A stretch of 64,000 nt of DNA from Serinus canaria (lineage: Eukaryota; Chordata; Aves; Passeriformes; Fringillidae). How positions within the stretch are numbered: position 1 is the stretch's first letter; the number at the start of each line of letters is the position of its first letter. The notes under the pieces were generated by a model. That model did no database searches. It was given only the letters and a program-made list of their open reading frames with translations, and had not been told where the DNA came from. The stretch covers positions 19,168,765-19,232,764 of the forward strand of contig NC_066322.1 in the NCBI RefSeq assembly GCF_022539315.1, given 5' to 3'. Made by a program: the position numbers and the translations under genes. Below, one piece after another: positions 40,141-62,087 of the stretch.

Positions 40141-40159
40141 TTTACATTTCCCAGCATGC
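40141..40159 (+). promoter_or_regulatory. ZNF143/THAP11-type binding site
   Basis: TTTACATTTCCCAGCATGC agrees at 17 of 19 positions with the long ZNF143/THAP11 motif ACTACATTTCCCAGCATGC. Such sites mark promoters and chromatin-loop anchors in vertebrates. No promoter or CpG island is visible around it. Confidence 0.45.
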
Positions 40160-43100
40160 ATCCATTTTGAAAGTCATTGAGGGGGATTTGGACTTCCAGG
40201 CCACTGCAGTGTAATCACTGAGCAGTTATTTGCTAGAGGCAATCACCATTATTATGGCCCTTACTCCACATCTTTTCAAGGCACTGAAGGATTGATATTG
40301 ATTTTTGAGTAGCATTTATAAGGGGCCTGTGCACTTGAGAGTAACTGGACCATATCATTAGACTACCTAGGGCATTTTCCATCAACTATATTTCTAAAGG
40401 TAACACTAGTAGAAGAACTCTTAACCTCTGAATCAGAAGATGGATGTATAAGAGATCTTAGTATTTTAAAGGAAAGAACTTCAAGAAAACAGCTGCTAAA
40501 AGATTAAGTTATGGATCACAAGCTAAATCTTGATGTATTAAGGCAGCATAGTAACAGTTTTCTAATTAATTGATCTGATTGTTCTCAAGAGTGTTAGAGT
40601 CAGTTTTTAGGAAAACCTATTTCTTGTCATCAAAACAAAGGGAACACTAAGAAAAATGAGACTGTAACAGGTGCTTGGCCACTATCATTGCACCAGTGGC
40701 AGCTGATAATGCAGTGTGTGATTCCCAGCCAATGGACTGACCCACCCAGCCTTCTCCTGTGGCGTGGTCCCTCTTCTGCTCTATCAGTATTTTAGGTGTT
40801 CCCAACTCTGCTCTGAAGCTCCCTGGCTCTGACAGCACTGGGCACTCAGGAGCAGTGGCTACAGGTGCAATGTGACCCCAGTCCATGGGCAAAGCTGCAG
40901 CTGGGGCTGCCAGTGTGACCCTGTCCCCTGTGTAGTCTAAGATACACTGGTTTGCCTTAGGCTTTAGATTAACACATTTGAATGAGTTGCAGAAATCCTG
41001 GAATTTTGTAACAGGATTTTAGAGTCAGGTCAGATTAAGATAACTGAGATTTAGGTGAGATTACAGTAAATTTCACTTCTAGTTAGCTGAGCACAGATAG
41101 TACCTCAGCTAGAGAGTCTGTCACTATTTTATAAGAAAAAAAACAGATTTCACATCCAAGTTACAAATTAAATTTTAACAGCTTAACTTGCCACACAATG
41201 ACTTTATGTACTGCAAGGAGCAAAAATTAAATAAAAAATCAATTTTTTTTTTTTAATTTCTCTTTTTAAAAAATTAGGCCCACAACTTGTCTTTTGTCTT
41301 TGATTAGTTTTAATCTCATGTTCTCATGCAACCTAATTTACTGTTACCATAAATAGAATCCCAACAGGAAAGCTATTTTTTAAAAAAGAAAGTACATATT
41401 CCCAGGGTTTTACTCTCAGAATCAAGCGAAAACATAAGAAAATTAGTCTTCAGCTTTCAGATTTTTCTTTCTTACTACAGTCTGGTAGTTATCTTGGCCA
41501 CCATCTTAGCTAGTAAATTTACCAATGCATCAGTTCTGCATTACTGTTATTGCTACTGGCAAAATGCCAGTGAATGACTTGTCCAATTTTGTGACATTTT
41601 TTAAGAAGTGAGGAATATGAACTTGAGAAAGCCACCACATTTTCATGTTTATTAGACTAAATATGTCCTTTAAAAGTACTCAGAGTTTTCCCAGAAGTTT
41701 GGCTTTAAGAAGTCAAAAGGCTTTTGAAGATATTTGCTTAAACCACAAAACTTTGCATGTTTTTCCCTTGTAAATAAAGGATAATGTAATGCAGAAGAAT
41801 CTTATTTAAACTTTGCATACAAATATGCATGAATGCCAATTGGATTCAATTTTCCTGACTTAATTTGAATTAACTGATGGGTCTTTTGACACAAGCTGTA
41901 CTAATTGTTGCTTATTTGGGTGCACTATATCAGTGAGCATGGCAATCAAAAGCTCAGCCAGATGTTCTTATTATCTTTGATTGCCCACAGCCTTAGGTTT
42001 GAAGAAAAGTCAATCAGCAAAATTATTCTTCTTAGCATCTGTCAAGGTACTGATCACATTACCATAATGGCTGTCAGAAAAGCAGAATGGCTCTGATTCC
42101 CTTTCACTTAACCTGGTATCAGCCTTCAGCTCTCTGCAGTCCTGGTTGGATACCATCACAAAACATGGAATTCTGTGAAATTAGACCAAGGGTATTTATA
42201 AGTGATTGAGTTCACCACAGTGAACAGTGAATGTATTTTTATCTTTATATAAACTTATATTTATGTGAGTAACCTCTATTAAAGTATATTTTGTATGTCT
42301 TATCCTGGCATGTATTTACAGTGTCTAATTGACTGAAGTGATATTTTTTTTCCCAAACATCAGATAAAAGCTTTAAAGAAGTTGAAAAACTAAATGTATT
42401 ACACCTATGTACAGGAAGTCTGAGCCTACTGAAAAAATTTATTTTGATTTGCTTTAAAACTTTTGGACACCTGGAAGATACATCATCTATATTTACAGCT
42501 CAAGCAATTTTTATTCAATTCAATAGTATTTTCATGAAGGCATTAGAGGAAAATATTATTTGTGGGTTTGATGTTTTCCAAGTGTTCTAAAAGCATCTGC
42601 CAGAAAGATAATTTGTGGTTTTTTTCAGATAGGATACAGATCAAGGCTGTCTTAACCTTTCTCTCCTTCCATTCCTAGCTATTTAAAATGTGTCTTTGCA
42701 TTTCCTGCATAACTGGATCTTAGCTCATTAAGGGTAAGACCTTTTTTGCAATCCCCTTAGGAGCAGTGCCTAGCAAAGGAAACTGCACAGTTTGCACCTT
42801 TGTTAATTTAAAAATTTACCATGGCCTGGAGTTCTGCCCTGCTTAGGAATGTTTTAACTTGCAATCCCCACCTGCCTGCCTGGCAGCTGAGTATTTTGAG
42901 CAAGACATATAATTCCATTTGTTTCTATAGGATACCTTCAGCCTAAGATAATTCACAGAAAAGGAGACCCAAGGGAAGAAAACCCAGCCTAAAACACAAC
43001 TGATAATTTGATGATTGTCTGTGTAAGACTGGTGCAGGTCTCTCACTTTGTTGTACATGTTGCATAGAAACATCCTAAAGCTGTGAATTTAGAAGAATCC

Positions 43101-44070
43101 ATGGTCTTTAAATGTGATGGACTGTGGACAAGGGAATTCTTTATTTTCAACTGTTTATCTTTAAAATTCTGCTGAAATGTCTTTCATATTTCACCAAGTA
43201 CAAAAGCAGACCTGTGGACACTAACAACATTCTGTGCTGCTTCTCCCTATTGAGTAGTGAAACTTTCGCTCCTCTTTTACAGTGTTTAATGTGTGTCACA
43301 TCAAAAAGATGAATTTAACCTGACAGATGAAGAAAATAGGAGAAAGATTCTGAAAATATTTTTGTGGATGATGAGCTCCAGCAGCAATTAATTCAGGAAG
43401 GAGTTTACTGAAGGAAGCTTCCAGGCTCAACCACTAAACCCTTAATGTGGCTTAGTTCTCAATCAAAGCTTTCAGAGAAAGAGATTGCATGAAAGAGGAG
43501 CTACCATATCTGCCACAAAGCTTCTTAATATGACTCATGTCTCAACAGAAGTGTTTTCAGCATAAAAAAACCTCTTTAGATAGTGCTTCAAACCAATGAC
43601 ACACATCTCTAGCTCATTTATAGTGTTGTTTAAATATTGCCTTTGCATGCCTGCTGTTCGAATGCTCACAGCTACTCAGGTTTTTAGCCCATTCTACCAC
43701 AGAAACACCTGGGTAAAGAAAACAAACCCTTTTTGTTCCTTCCCTCTGAAAAGGTCTCTCAGCTCAGGATGCAAGCATCAATCTCTGGAGAGGATGACCC
43801 ACGAGTGGTGCTAACTCCCAGGAAGAGTTTTGCATGGCGTGGCAGGGAGAAAGGTCAGAGTGCCATTGCCGTGCGGGGTTTTTTTTAACCTTAATTTTGC
43901 CTTTGAAGAGGTAACAACTGAATGTGAATTTACCTCTTTCACATGCATAAAACTCTGGGTACTGGGAGTGGTACATTTTTAATATGATGCTTTTAGGAGA
44001 AATGAGAATTGAAGGGAGGAGAATTCCTGACAAAAAGATAACGTTGGGTTTCTGCAAGGGGTAAGTGGAG
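40160..44070. other. Intergenic, with a GC-richer patch at 40670-40930
   Basis: The patch stands out from its AT-rich flanks and may be an old repeat or a lost exon, but I do not recognise it. The rest is plain AT-rich sequence. Confidence 0.6.
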
Positions 44071-44092
44071 GTGTGTGTCTTTTGACACACAC
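44071..44092. other. Perfect 9 bp inverted repeat
   Basis: GTGTGTGTC, loop TTTT, GACACACAC. A perfect hairpin with no mismatches, derived from a GT/AC alternation. Confidence 0.8.
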
Positions 44093-44309
44093 ATGGGCTC
44101 AAATTCACCTTGTGGGCTTTTGAACCAGAGCACTGCTCCCCTCAGGCTGGGCCCACGGGCCCTGAGTAGTCACCTGGGGGCTGCTGCTGGGAGTGCCAAA
44201 CCCAGGGCTCTTCAGGGAGTTTTGGTCAGAACAAACATCTAAAAGCATCCTTGAAGTCCCCTCTTAAAGAAGGGCTTTTGAGTATATCCTGGAGTACTAA
44301 ACTCTAAGT

Positions 44310-44788
44310 ATCACCTTGAGTGCAGTTTTGGGTGCTACATTAGAAGAAAGATTTAAACCTATTGGAGAATACCAAGACAGTGAAGGGCCTTGAGGGGAAG
44401 CCAGTGGAGGTCACTTGGCTTGGTAAGTGTGGAGGAGACACAGGGGAGACCTCAGGGCAGTCCACAACTTCCTCACAGGCAGAAATGGAGAGGCAGGCAC
44501 TGATCTCTTTCTCTGGTGACCACTCGTGGGACTCAGGTAACTCATGTGAAGCTGAGAAGAAGCTCAGGTTGGATATTAGGCAAAGGTAAAGGTTTTTCCC
44601 CCAGAGTGTGTTGGGGAGCTGGAACGGGCTCCCCAGGATCACAGCACCAAGCCTGGCAGAGTTCAAGAAGTGCTTGGACAATGCTCTCAGGCAGATGGTG
44701 TGACTCTTGGTGATGGCCTGCACAGAGCTGGCCTTTAGTGATCCTTGTGAGTCCTTCTGAACTCAGGATACCCTATGGTTTTATGATC
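44310..44788 (+). mobile_element. CR1 retroposon, about 480 bp, 5'-truncated with 3' end
   Basis: The longest CR1 copy in the window. Recognisable CR1 landmarks appear in order: GTGCAGTTTTGGGTGCTAC, GAAGGGCCTTGAGGGGAAGC, GGGGAGACCTCAGGGCAGTC, CACAACTTCCTCAC, CTGATCTCTTTCTCTGGTGA, GGTTGGATATTAGG, GGAACGGGCTCCCCAGGATC, CAGAGTTCAAGAAGTGCTTG, and a 3' end with ACTCAGGATACCCTATGG then TTATGATC. The open frames seen on both strands here are remnants of the element, not host genes. Confidence 0.92.
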
Positions 44789-45983
44789 CCTCTGCTGTAC
44801 TCGGTCATCTTCCTCTGTAACTCTCCTTTGTCACACATACATTGTTCACAGGCCCTGGGCTTCATCCTTTTCTGGTGTTTTGCTGTGTTACAGCCCTGAC
44901 CTCTGTGTGTAGGAGTCACCCTACATTTATTTACAGAGATCTGGAGGCACACATCACACTCTGTCTTCCTTCCTTGTGTTTAAACAGAAAACGGGCAGAA
45001 TGCTACCTGGCTATCAAAAATATTCCAGTGTTGCAAGACAGCCCTTAAGTACTTTGTGGTTTTGCTTCCTCTGAGTTATGTGTCTGATTAGAGTTAAATG
45101 TATCATTTCATACACCCTCACAGCTGAGTTACACTTGGGTAACATGCATCCAAATTTGCTATGTATCTATATGATGTATTTATTGTTCTGCATGTTAAGA
45201 GGGTATTAACTAACTGTACTTGCATATGTTTCAGCCCTTAGTTAGCTTTTAAATTTGTGATTTTGCTTTCATCTAAGTTTTATAGTAGATAATTCTAACC
45301 TTCTCATTAAGTTTAATGAGTAATCACATTGGCTCACTGCTGTTTCTGCATGGTACACTTGTGCACACAGTCATCAGAAAGATTATGCAAAACATGAGAA
45401 ATGAATGCACACGTGCAAAACTGCATAATGCATTGAAATAGTTAAGAATCATTTAACCAGGAACATTTTCAGGTATCCTCAGTTCACGTGGACTGTCCAT
45501 TTTAAATTTTTTATTGCTTTTTTCAGGAATATTTTAATGGGAATATGTGATGCTAGTTCAAGTGTGGTTCCTCAAAATATTTTAAAGTGCAGAGAGACGT
45601 TTCAAAGGGTCAGCAGTGCGAGCTGATCTCCCCATTGTTTTTATCTGACTTTCCTTTCAGAGACAGCCCTCAGTGCTGCCTGGTCTCTATGCTTCTCTGT
45701 GGCAGGAAAAGGACACAGAAATTGCTTGTTCCTAATCTAGATGGTCCAGACAGGCTTTATATTCTATGAGTCTGGCAGTATGTTAGTGTGGGTGTATATT
45801 GATTTCTGAGCCTTCTCACCTCCCCCATCATCCATTGTCTCTCCACCTTAAAACTTAAACATCTCATCTCTCTTTTCAGATCTCCTGCTCTTTCCAGTGC
45901 CCCAGCAAAATGTGGCTGCTCCACAAGAGCAGAGATCCTGCAGAGGAGGCAGTGTCAGGAGTGTCTGAGAGAGAGGTGAGTGT

Positions 45984-46000
45984 GGGAAGGGAGGGGAGGG
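45984..46000 (+). other. Short-loop G-quadruplex motif
   Basis: GGGAAGGGAGGGGAGGG, with loops AA, A and A. Single- and two-base loops give the most stable class of quadruplex. It lies inside a purine-rich stretch at 45965-46013. Confidence 0.75.
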
Positions 46001-46993
46001 AGAGCAAGGCACAGGGATGTGGCTGCAGGCAGTGCTGCAGGTGTTTCCCACACAGACTTGCAATCTTTGCTGCTCTTCAGGTGTGTTTTTTATAAACCAG
46101 TTTCGCTGCTGTCTCCTAACTGTGGGGCCAGTGCACCCTTCCTTTGCATTGACTGTGAGAAATGATGCTGAGCCCTGCAGTTCCTGCAGTCACATGGGGT
46201 GCTCCCAGACTGCCCATAAGGATTTCTCACCCTCCTGCCCTATGTTGAGAGAAGAAAGTTCTCCTATCATTCTTTTCCCACGTATTTCCCTCCTGCTTTC
46301 TTATTTCCTCTTTTCTCCCCTACAACATTTTCCTCTTTTCTGTTATACATTGAGAACTATTTTATTGTGCCTTTCTCTTCTAGAGGTCTTTATTCCACTG
46401 TTAGTATTGTACTCAGCTCTTGTCTCCCAGCACATGGGAAAACAATCTTGGTGAGAGTACCAATGGTCTTCCTCCTATCAATCAAATACTTTCAATGAGT
46501 TTGGACAAAAACCATCTCATTATTTCAAATGGAAACATCACAATTAAAAGAGGGGGAGAAGTTGTACGGTGAAATGTTCTTTGTACTTTTCAGAATTTGT
46601 AGTGCTGTGTAAAGTTTTCACAAATTAAAATTCCATTTTTGGCTCTTTCTGACAGTAAACAACTTTGATCTTAATATCTGTGCGCTGAAAAACTCTGCAG
46701 GCTTAGAGCAAAGTGGATATTTCTAAAATCCTTCTGAGGAATGACAAAGGGATAAGTGATCCCCACACATCCAAATCAGAAAGTTACTGAATAGTGAATC
46801 TTAGGAAGATTATCTTTTTATGCATTTTCTAGAACCTGAGCCCTGACATTGTGCTATGTTATTTTGTAAGCTGATTTGGGCACCAGGATCACAAAGCACA
46901 GCAACTTTCTCACCTGAGCTGCCATTGAAATGATATTGTAACAAAAAAGAGGCCCAGGCTGAAGACTGTAAGGACAGGATATAAAACCTTACC

Positions 46994-47014
46994 TTTTTTT
47001 TTTTTTTTTTTTTT
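46994..47014. repeat. Poly-T tract (T21)
   Basis: Uninterrupted run of 21 T, followed by CAG. It resembles a splice acceptor by composition, but no exon follows it. Confidence 0.9.
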
Positions 47015-48094
47015 CAGTTAATATTTGACAGAAAAAAGCTGGTATGTCTATAAAAACAACTTCATTCTAAATCTTTCCACCTCTCATTCCAATTAATATA
47101 CTTTCCTGCTGTAATGAGGAGGACCTGCTCTAGAAGTCAAGTAGCTCCATGATATACCCTGGCTGACTTGTATGGGCTTTCTGAGTAACATTTTGAGTAA
47201 ACTAAAAAAGAAGAAATCAGTATTTCCATTTCAGAAACAACAATTATAGTGTAATGTTTTTATTTTGTTAGTCACATCCTGAGTCTCCTCATTTAGTTAA
47301 CATTTTTAATTTAAAAACTCAGCTTTATGGCTCTGCTGTAGCTATGTTTACTTTTTACTTGTGCTGGGGGAACTTCAGAGCTTTCAGGCTGGGCCTCTGA
47401 GACCATGACTCACTGGCCTTGCACTGTGCAGCCCACAGGGGCTAAGGCCATATGCAAGATCTCTGGCTGTGAAATTATTCAGGTGAGAGGGGAGCTGAGT
47501 GTGAGGCTGCTGTGCTCATTCATGATTATTAAGATGACCTTGGGGGCAGCCTTGTCCCAGTCCTGTGAACTCGGAAAGATTCTTTTAATTAACCATTGAA
47601 AACTCAACAGAAGACCCAGTTTAGAGAACTTCTGGGGCTAGACGAGAACTAATTTGGTTTCTGTCCAGCATCTTATTGGATGGACTGAATTTTTAATTTT
47701 CATCCACATTTTAATCACAGTGCAAGCTGGAGTTCTTTCATGCTTCAGCAAGATTTAGCTATGATGCCTTTTTGATGTTAAAAAACCCAATTTCTTAGAA
47801 TATAATAGGGAGCAGAGGAAGCACTTAGATCCCAGTCCCACTGCTGAGTTTTTAACAATTCTTGTCTGTCTTAGTGAAATTAGGTGTGTTTTGATGGAGA
47901 TCACTTCTTTCCCCCTTGAGATACTGGAAACAAAGTCAAGGTCTGCCAAAGCTCCCTGGACAACCTAGACAAAACGTGTCCCTTGTGGGCTTTGGCTGCA
48001 TCCTTTCTCATTAGAACAGAGCCTTCATTCAAAGAGCTGAGAGAGAAACAAGGCCAGTTTTGGCAAGAGCAGAGCGTTGGAATATCTGTAAGCT

Positions 48095-48310
48095 TGCAGC
48101 CTTCCTCACTGTATTAATCTTTAATGTTTTTATTGAAAACAAAATGTATAAATAGCTTTAGAGCAATCTACTCCTTGGCAATAATCTTGGCATTGCTTTT
48201 CACCGAGCTAACAATGAGGCTCTGATAATTTATGTGCTTTCAAAAGGAACACAAATAAGACACATTTCCAGGTAAATATAATGGACATGACATTTAATAT
48301 CCTGTCTTTG
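48095..48310. other. Candidate conserved non-coding element
   Basis: Repeat-free stretch with TATTAATCTTTAATG, AATAATCTTGGCATTGC and GATAATTTATGTGC, about 2.2 kb beyond the predicted COL11A1 3' end. Texture is that of an enhancer; conservation is untested. Confidence 0.25.
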
Positions 48311-49369
48311 TAATTTTATTTTGTTTTTTTTGGTGCATCTACAATAGAAGATGTTCTTTCACAGAAAAATGAGTGTGTTTGCAATAGAAACCAGTGGCTA
48401 CTAAAGCTTCTCCTTCCACCCATTAGCATGTGAAGCTTAATTTTAAAATTAACAAAGCTGTTCCCAAGGGAAAGAATCTTAAGGAGCTCACTGTCCTTTT
48501 TGAAGCTTTGTAGCTTTGTGTGTCACAAGGTGACTGTTGACGTTAGCCTTAATGGCTCTTTCTCTGAATGGAAAAAAAATATCTTCATTGTATTTTATGA
48601 GGTTTTCCAAGAGATGTGCCAGTTATGATGAGTTGATACTGCCCTGTCCTGGGTGAGAGAGAGAGGCAAAGAAACTCCACTCATGCACACAGAGCAGTTT
48701 CTGACACTCTAGTCATAGCTTGTCATTGAAATCTCTCTTGTATCTCCATGTAATTCTGGACAGAACATTGCCTCAGCCTGGAGTATTTTTTGGGCTTGGT
48801 TTGCCATGTGCTGAGTTATTCCATTTCCATGCAACACAACCACAATCTGGGTTTGCAGTGAGGAAACCATCTCCAGGATGGCTTTCTGTTTAGAGGGCCT
48901 TGAGGCAAACTTTCAAAACAAATTGCCCAGTCTGCTTTAGGTAGGGTGAACCCTCAAGATCACAGAACATCCAAGTTCTGTTTCTAGCCATAAAATCCAG
49001 AAGTCCTATAACAATTTGTCTTTTTGTGATTGCACAGGTCTTTAATTTAGGGTATGAAGAATCAGATCATTGTTTTATTTTGGGTTTGGTTGTGTGAGGA
49101 ATTTGGCTTGCATTTGTTTCTATGTATTTTTAATACTGTATCATGAATCAGAGGTTTTATGTTTTTCTGGCTATTAGAATTTGACTATAGAATCTGAAAC
49201 TTCTTTCATAGGAAGAGCAATATGTGAATTTTGCTTTGAAACTTTTTCTGTTCTGAAGCACCCTTTTTGTTTGTATGTTTGGGTTTTAAGCACTGCTAAT
49301 AGGAGACTTCTTTCAAGGGAAAAACAAGAGCATAATTTTGCTTGAAGGCAAGAATATATAATGGCATTT

Positions 49370-49380
49370 CCCCCCCCCCC
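49370..49380. repeat. Poly-C tract (C11)
   Basis: Eleven consecutive C in AT-rich surroundings. Shorter C10 and C8 tracts lie at 18996-19005 and 10961-10968. Confidence 0.9.
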
Positions 49381-50464
49381 GCTTTAATCTGAAACTTGGA
49401 GACAACAAGAACAGCAGATTAAAAAAGAGAATGGACAAAGAGAAGTTAGGTAACAAGCAATGGTGAGATGCTTTCATGACAAGGATAAATAGTAAGTGGT
49501 TAAGGCCTAAAGAAATGTTAAAGAATAAACTAGATGGGTCCTTGTTGAAAAGAGTAGAAGAGTCAAGTTCATTTCCTCTGTGGTGTTGCTGACACAAACC
49601 TTGGCAAGATGCTTGGACTAATTCTGGAGAAGGTCTGGTTTCATTTGGCTGCTTGAATAGATCATTGCACTCTTAGAAACAGCATTCTACTGCAGACTAA
49701 TCCTGACTCTGCCAAACCACAACCATCTTTATTTTTTACCCTAAAGCAGTCAGACGAGGAGGTTTCTTTTAGATAGGCTTGAACAGGTCAGCTCTTGAAT
49801 TAGCCCAGCCCCCCTGAACAGGAAAAAGTGGCTACTTCTCTGCCAAACTTAGTGCAGCTGCCCTCACATCTTACTTAGACATTGCCAGAATTCATGAAGA
49901 ACAGGTGGCAGATTAAAAAGAGAGAAGGTTCTTTGGAGAAGGGGGCATATGTCATGTCATTGGACCCATTGCTGGTTCTGGTTCCACAGTGTAAAATAAG
50001 GTGCTGGACATCTTGTGTTCCACTACTTTCCAAGTCTTGATCTCATTCTTGTCTTCCATTTCCTATTAATAATAGGGTCATTTGCCTACCCAATGGAGTT
50101 CTACAAGGATAAGCACAAGACTGAGGAATGGATAGCCACTGTAGGTTGTGAGTGGCTGGGGAAGGAGTATCAGGCTCCTGTCTTGTTTTTGATGGTATTA
50201 TCTGGACTGCTGGAGCTGTAAATCCATACCAACCACGTGTGAACCTATTCCTGCTGCTTATTGCCAATGGCCAGATCAGCACCTTCTCTGTTAACACTTC
50301 TCTTCCCAGTGCTACTGCCCAGTGCTTGCCAGGACATTTAGTAATAATCCTTTTTTTCATGCCTGGATGGGGTCTGGAAGCAGAGTAAAGTTACAGTAAT
50401 GATAGTGGGTGCATTTTGGACATTGAAACAAGAGAATGACCAATCCAGATAAACAAGACTTGAT

Positions 50465-50470
50465 TTTATT
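50465..50470 (-). terminator. Likely distal COL11A1 polyadenylation signal
   Basis: AATAAA on the minus strand, about 1.57 kb past the stop codon. The following 50 bases on that strand contain T- and GT-rich stretches suited to a downstream element. Other AATAAA copies lie closer to the stop, so this choice is an inference. Confidence 0.5.
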
Positions 50471-51341
50471 AATAAAATTTGTATTTCCCTCTTTGAGGTG
50501 ACAGTTACAAACTTTGGTTCAAAAAAAAAGAAAATATGAACAGCAAGAAGTTGACTTTTGGAATCTCACTTTTACATGTATAAACGTGCATAAGAAAATA
50601 CCAGTTGGAAACGAGCCAGCAGAAACTAGTACTATTTAATTTAACAATTTATAAGAAATAGAAACAAACATTTCTTTTCAAGTCTTACATATATTATGAA
50701 AAATAATTACAAAAGGATTTGTGTTGTAAAGCTAAAATGTAATTTCTACTTCCAACTACCTGAATAAAATGTTCAGAGGGAAGGCCAAACCATCACTTTT
50801 TTTGGTGAGCTTTGAACAGTGAATTGTAAGAGTTTGGGTCAAAGACAGCTCTTTAGGAAGCAGTCCCTCCTGTGTTGCTTAGCAACTGTGTAGAATCACA
50901 TGACCTAGACATATTGCATCCCTGGCCTTCAGGTGGAGTAACAGGAAGAAAAAGAATTCATATTAATGGGATGGGCAGATATTGTATAAACTATTCTGTG
51001 AAACCTTTAGTATCCAGTTCAGGAAGCAAACATCCATCATTGCTTACATAAACAGCTAAGTAATCACTGCAAAAATCCATAAATAACTGTTTCAAATCCA
51101 GTTTTTATATTTATATAGCCCAAATAAGCACAATGGAAACAAATCCAGATGAGATTAAAAAAAAAAAAAGGAAAGCTATATGACTAATTTATTTCACAGA
51201 TTTTAAACAGTTCTCTAACACAGAAGTTTGTTTTTTCTTACATGTTTTCCCCACCCAAAAATATAAACTTGTTTATTTTAGGTATATACAGTTATCTTAT
51301 GAAATTATGGAATTAGAATAGAAAATAGAAAGTCTGAGGTA

Positions 51342-51349
51342 TAGCACCA
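51342..51349 (-). promoter_or_regulatory. miR-29 target site, 8-mer
   Basis: The sense strand reads TGGTGCTA, complementary to miR-29 bases 2-8 with an A opposite base 1. It lies in the COL11A1 3' UTR. miR-29 repression of many collagen transcripts is established. Confidence 0.65.
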
Positions 51350-51764
51350 TGGAACACAGCACCTTTGAAAGTGCTTTCATTTCATCATCTAAATTCATTG
51401 TCACAGAGTGATATCAGCAGAAAGGAGTTGTTTGAGTGTGCTGCTCAAGCTCTTCCAGTTTTGCCACCTTAATTTTACAGGCGACTTCAAATAACAAAGC
51501 TCTTCAACAACAATATATACAAAGGGATTTTATTATTAATCAGAAATGGAATTGGCTTCACTGGCAATTACAGTTTTATTTTTTTCAGAATACATACACA
51601 ATATTGACAATGTAGTTTGTAATTTTAAAATAAGAGCCAGATGCAATTCAGAGACACATGCAAGTTTCGGAAGTGGACAGAGAAATCACAGTATAGTACT
51701 GTACATAGAATAATTACAGTTTATATTAAACACTTTCTAAACACCTCTTTGTTGTAATGGAAGG

Positions 51765-51771
51765 AGCACCA
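51765..51771 (-). promoter_or_regulatory. miR-29 target site, 7-mer with extended pairing
   Basis: The sense strand has TGGTGCT preceded by AA, so pairing to miR-29 runs through base 10. Confidence 0.55.
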
Positions 51772-51790
51772 TTGTCGTTGGTTTTTTTAC

Positions 51791-51797
51791 AGCACCA
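51791..51797 (-). promoter_or_regulatory. miR-29 target site, 7-mer
   Basis: TGGTGCT on the sense strand, only 26 bases from the neighbouring site. This spacing is in the range reported for cooperative microRNA action. Confidence 0.55.
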
Positions 51798-51997
51798 GAG
51801 GAATCCAAAGGGGGTGTTCCTGAAGTGAGCCCTATGTTGTCTGTCTGTGCCACAGCATCTTTGCAAAATAAGTTTAAGTCATGTGATTCTGGCCCTACAA
51901 GGGCAACCATTACTTTCTAGATAAAACATACATACACAGCAAGACATTTTCTATGCCATCCTTATTCAAAACTTGCATGTGGCATGAAGTGGGTTGG

Positions 51998-52005
51998 TAG
52001 CACCA
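51998..52005 (-). promoter_or_regulatory. miR-29 target site, 8-mer near the stop codon
   Basis: TGGTGCTA on the sense strand, 38 bases after the stop codon. This is beyond the roughly 15-base ribosome shadow and so usable in principle. Confidence 0.6.
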
Positions 52006-52043
52006 AAGTGCAGCACTTGTGTTGATCTGATTTTGTCTTAAGC

Positions 52044-62087
<10,044 letters not shown>

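Larger units (their letters stand above)
44789..50449. other. 3' flank of COL11A1, intergenic
   Basis: Apart from the quadruplex motif, the homopolymer tracts and the candidate element at 48095-48310, nothing was recognised. A frame of 145 codons at 46017-46454 on the plus strand lacks protein-like composition. Confidence 0.6.
50450..52043 (-). other. COL11A1: COL11A1 3' untranslated region (predicted)
   Basis: AT-rich non-coding sequence following the TAA. Four miR-29 seed matches lie in its first 700 bases. AATAAA signals on the minus strand occur at 51575-51580, 51529-51534, 51272-51277, 51188-51193 and 50465-50470; the last is the most likely distal end. The length of about 1.6 kb is close to what I recall for mammalian COL11A1. 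The exact cleavage site is inferred and internal signals could give shorter forms. Confidence 0.6.

Noticed and set aside
44165..44185. Possible CTCF site (TCACCTGGGGGCTGC)
   Set aside because: Three mismatches to the 15-base core, too weak without occupancy data.
44340..44723. 127-codon minus-strand frame and shorter plus-strand frames
   Set aside because: All lie inside the CR1 retroposon and are non-functional remnants.
46017..46454. 145-codon plus-strand frame
   Set aside because: Cys/Ser/Phe-rich chance translation of a C/T-rich strand, with no recognised family.
46994..47020. T21-CAG as a 3' splice site
   Set aside because: No coding exon or supported donor follows; it is best read as a homopolymer microsatellite.
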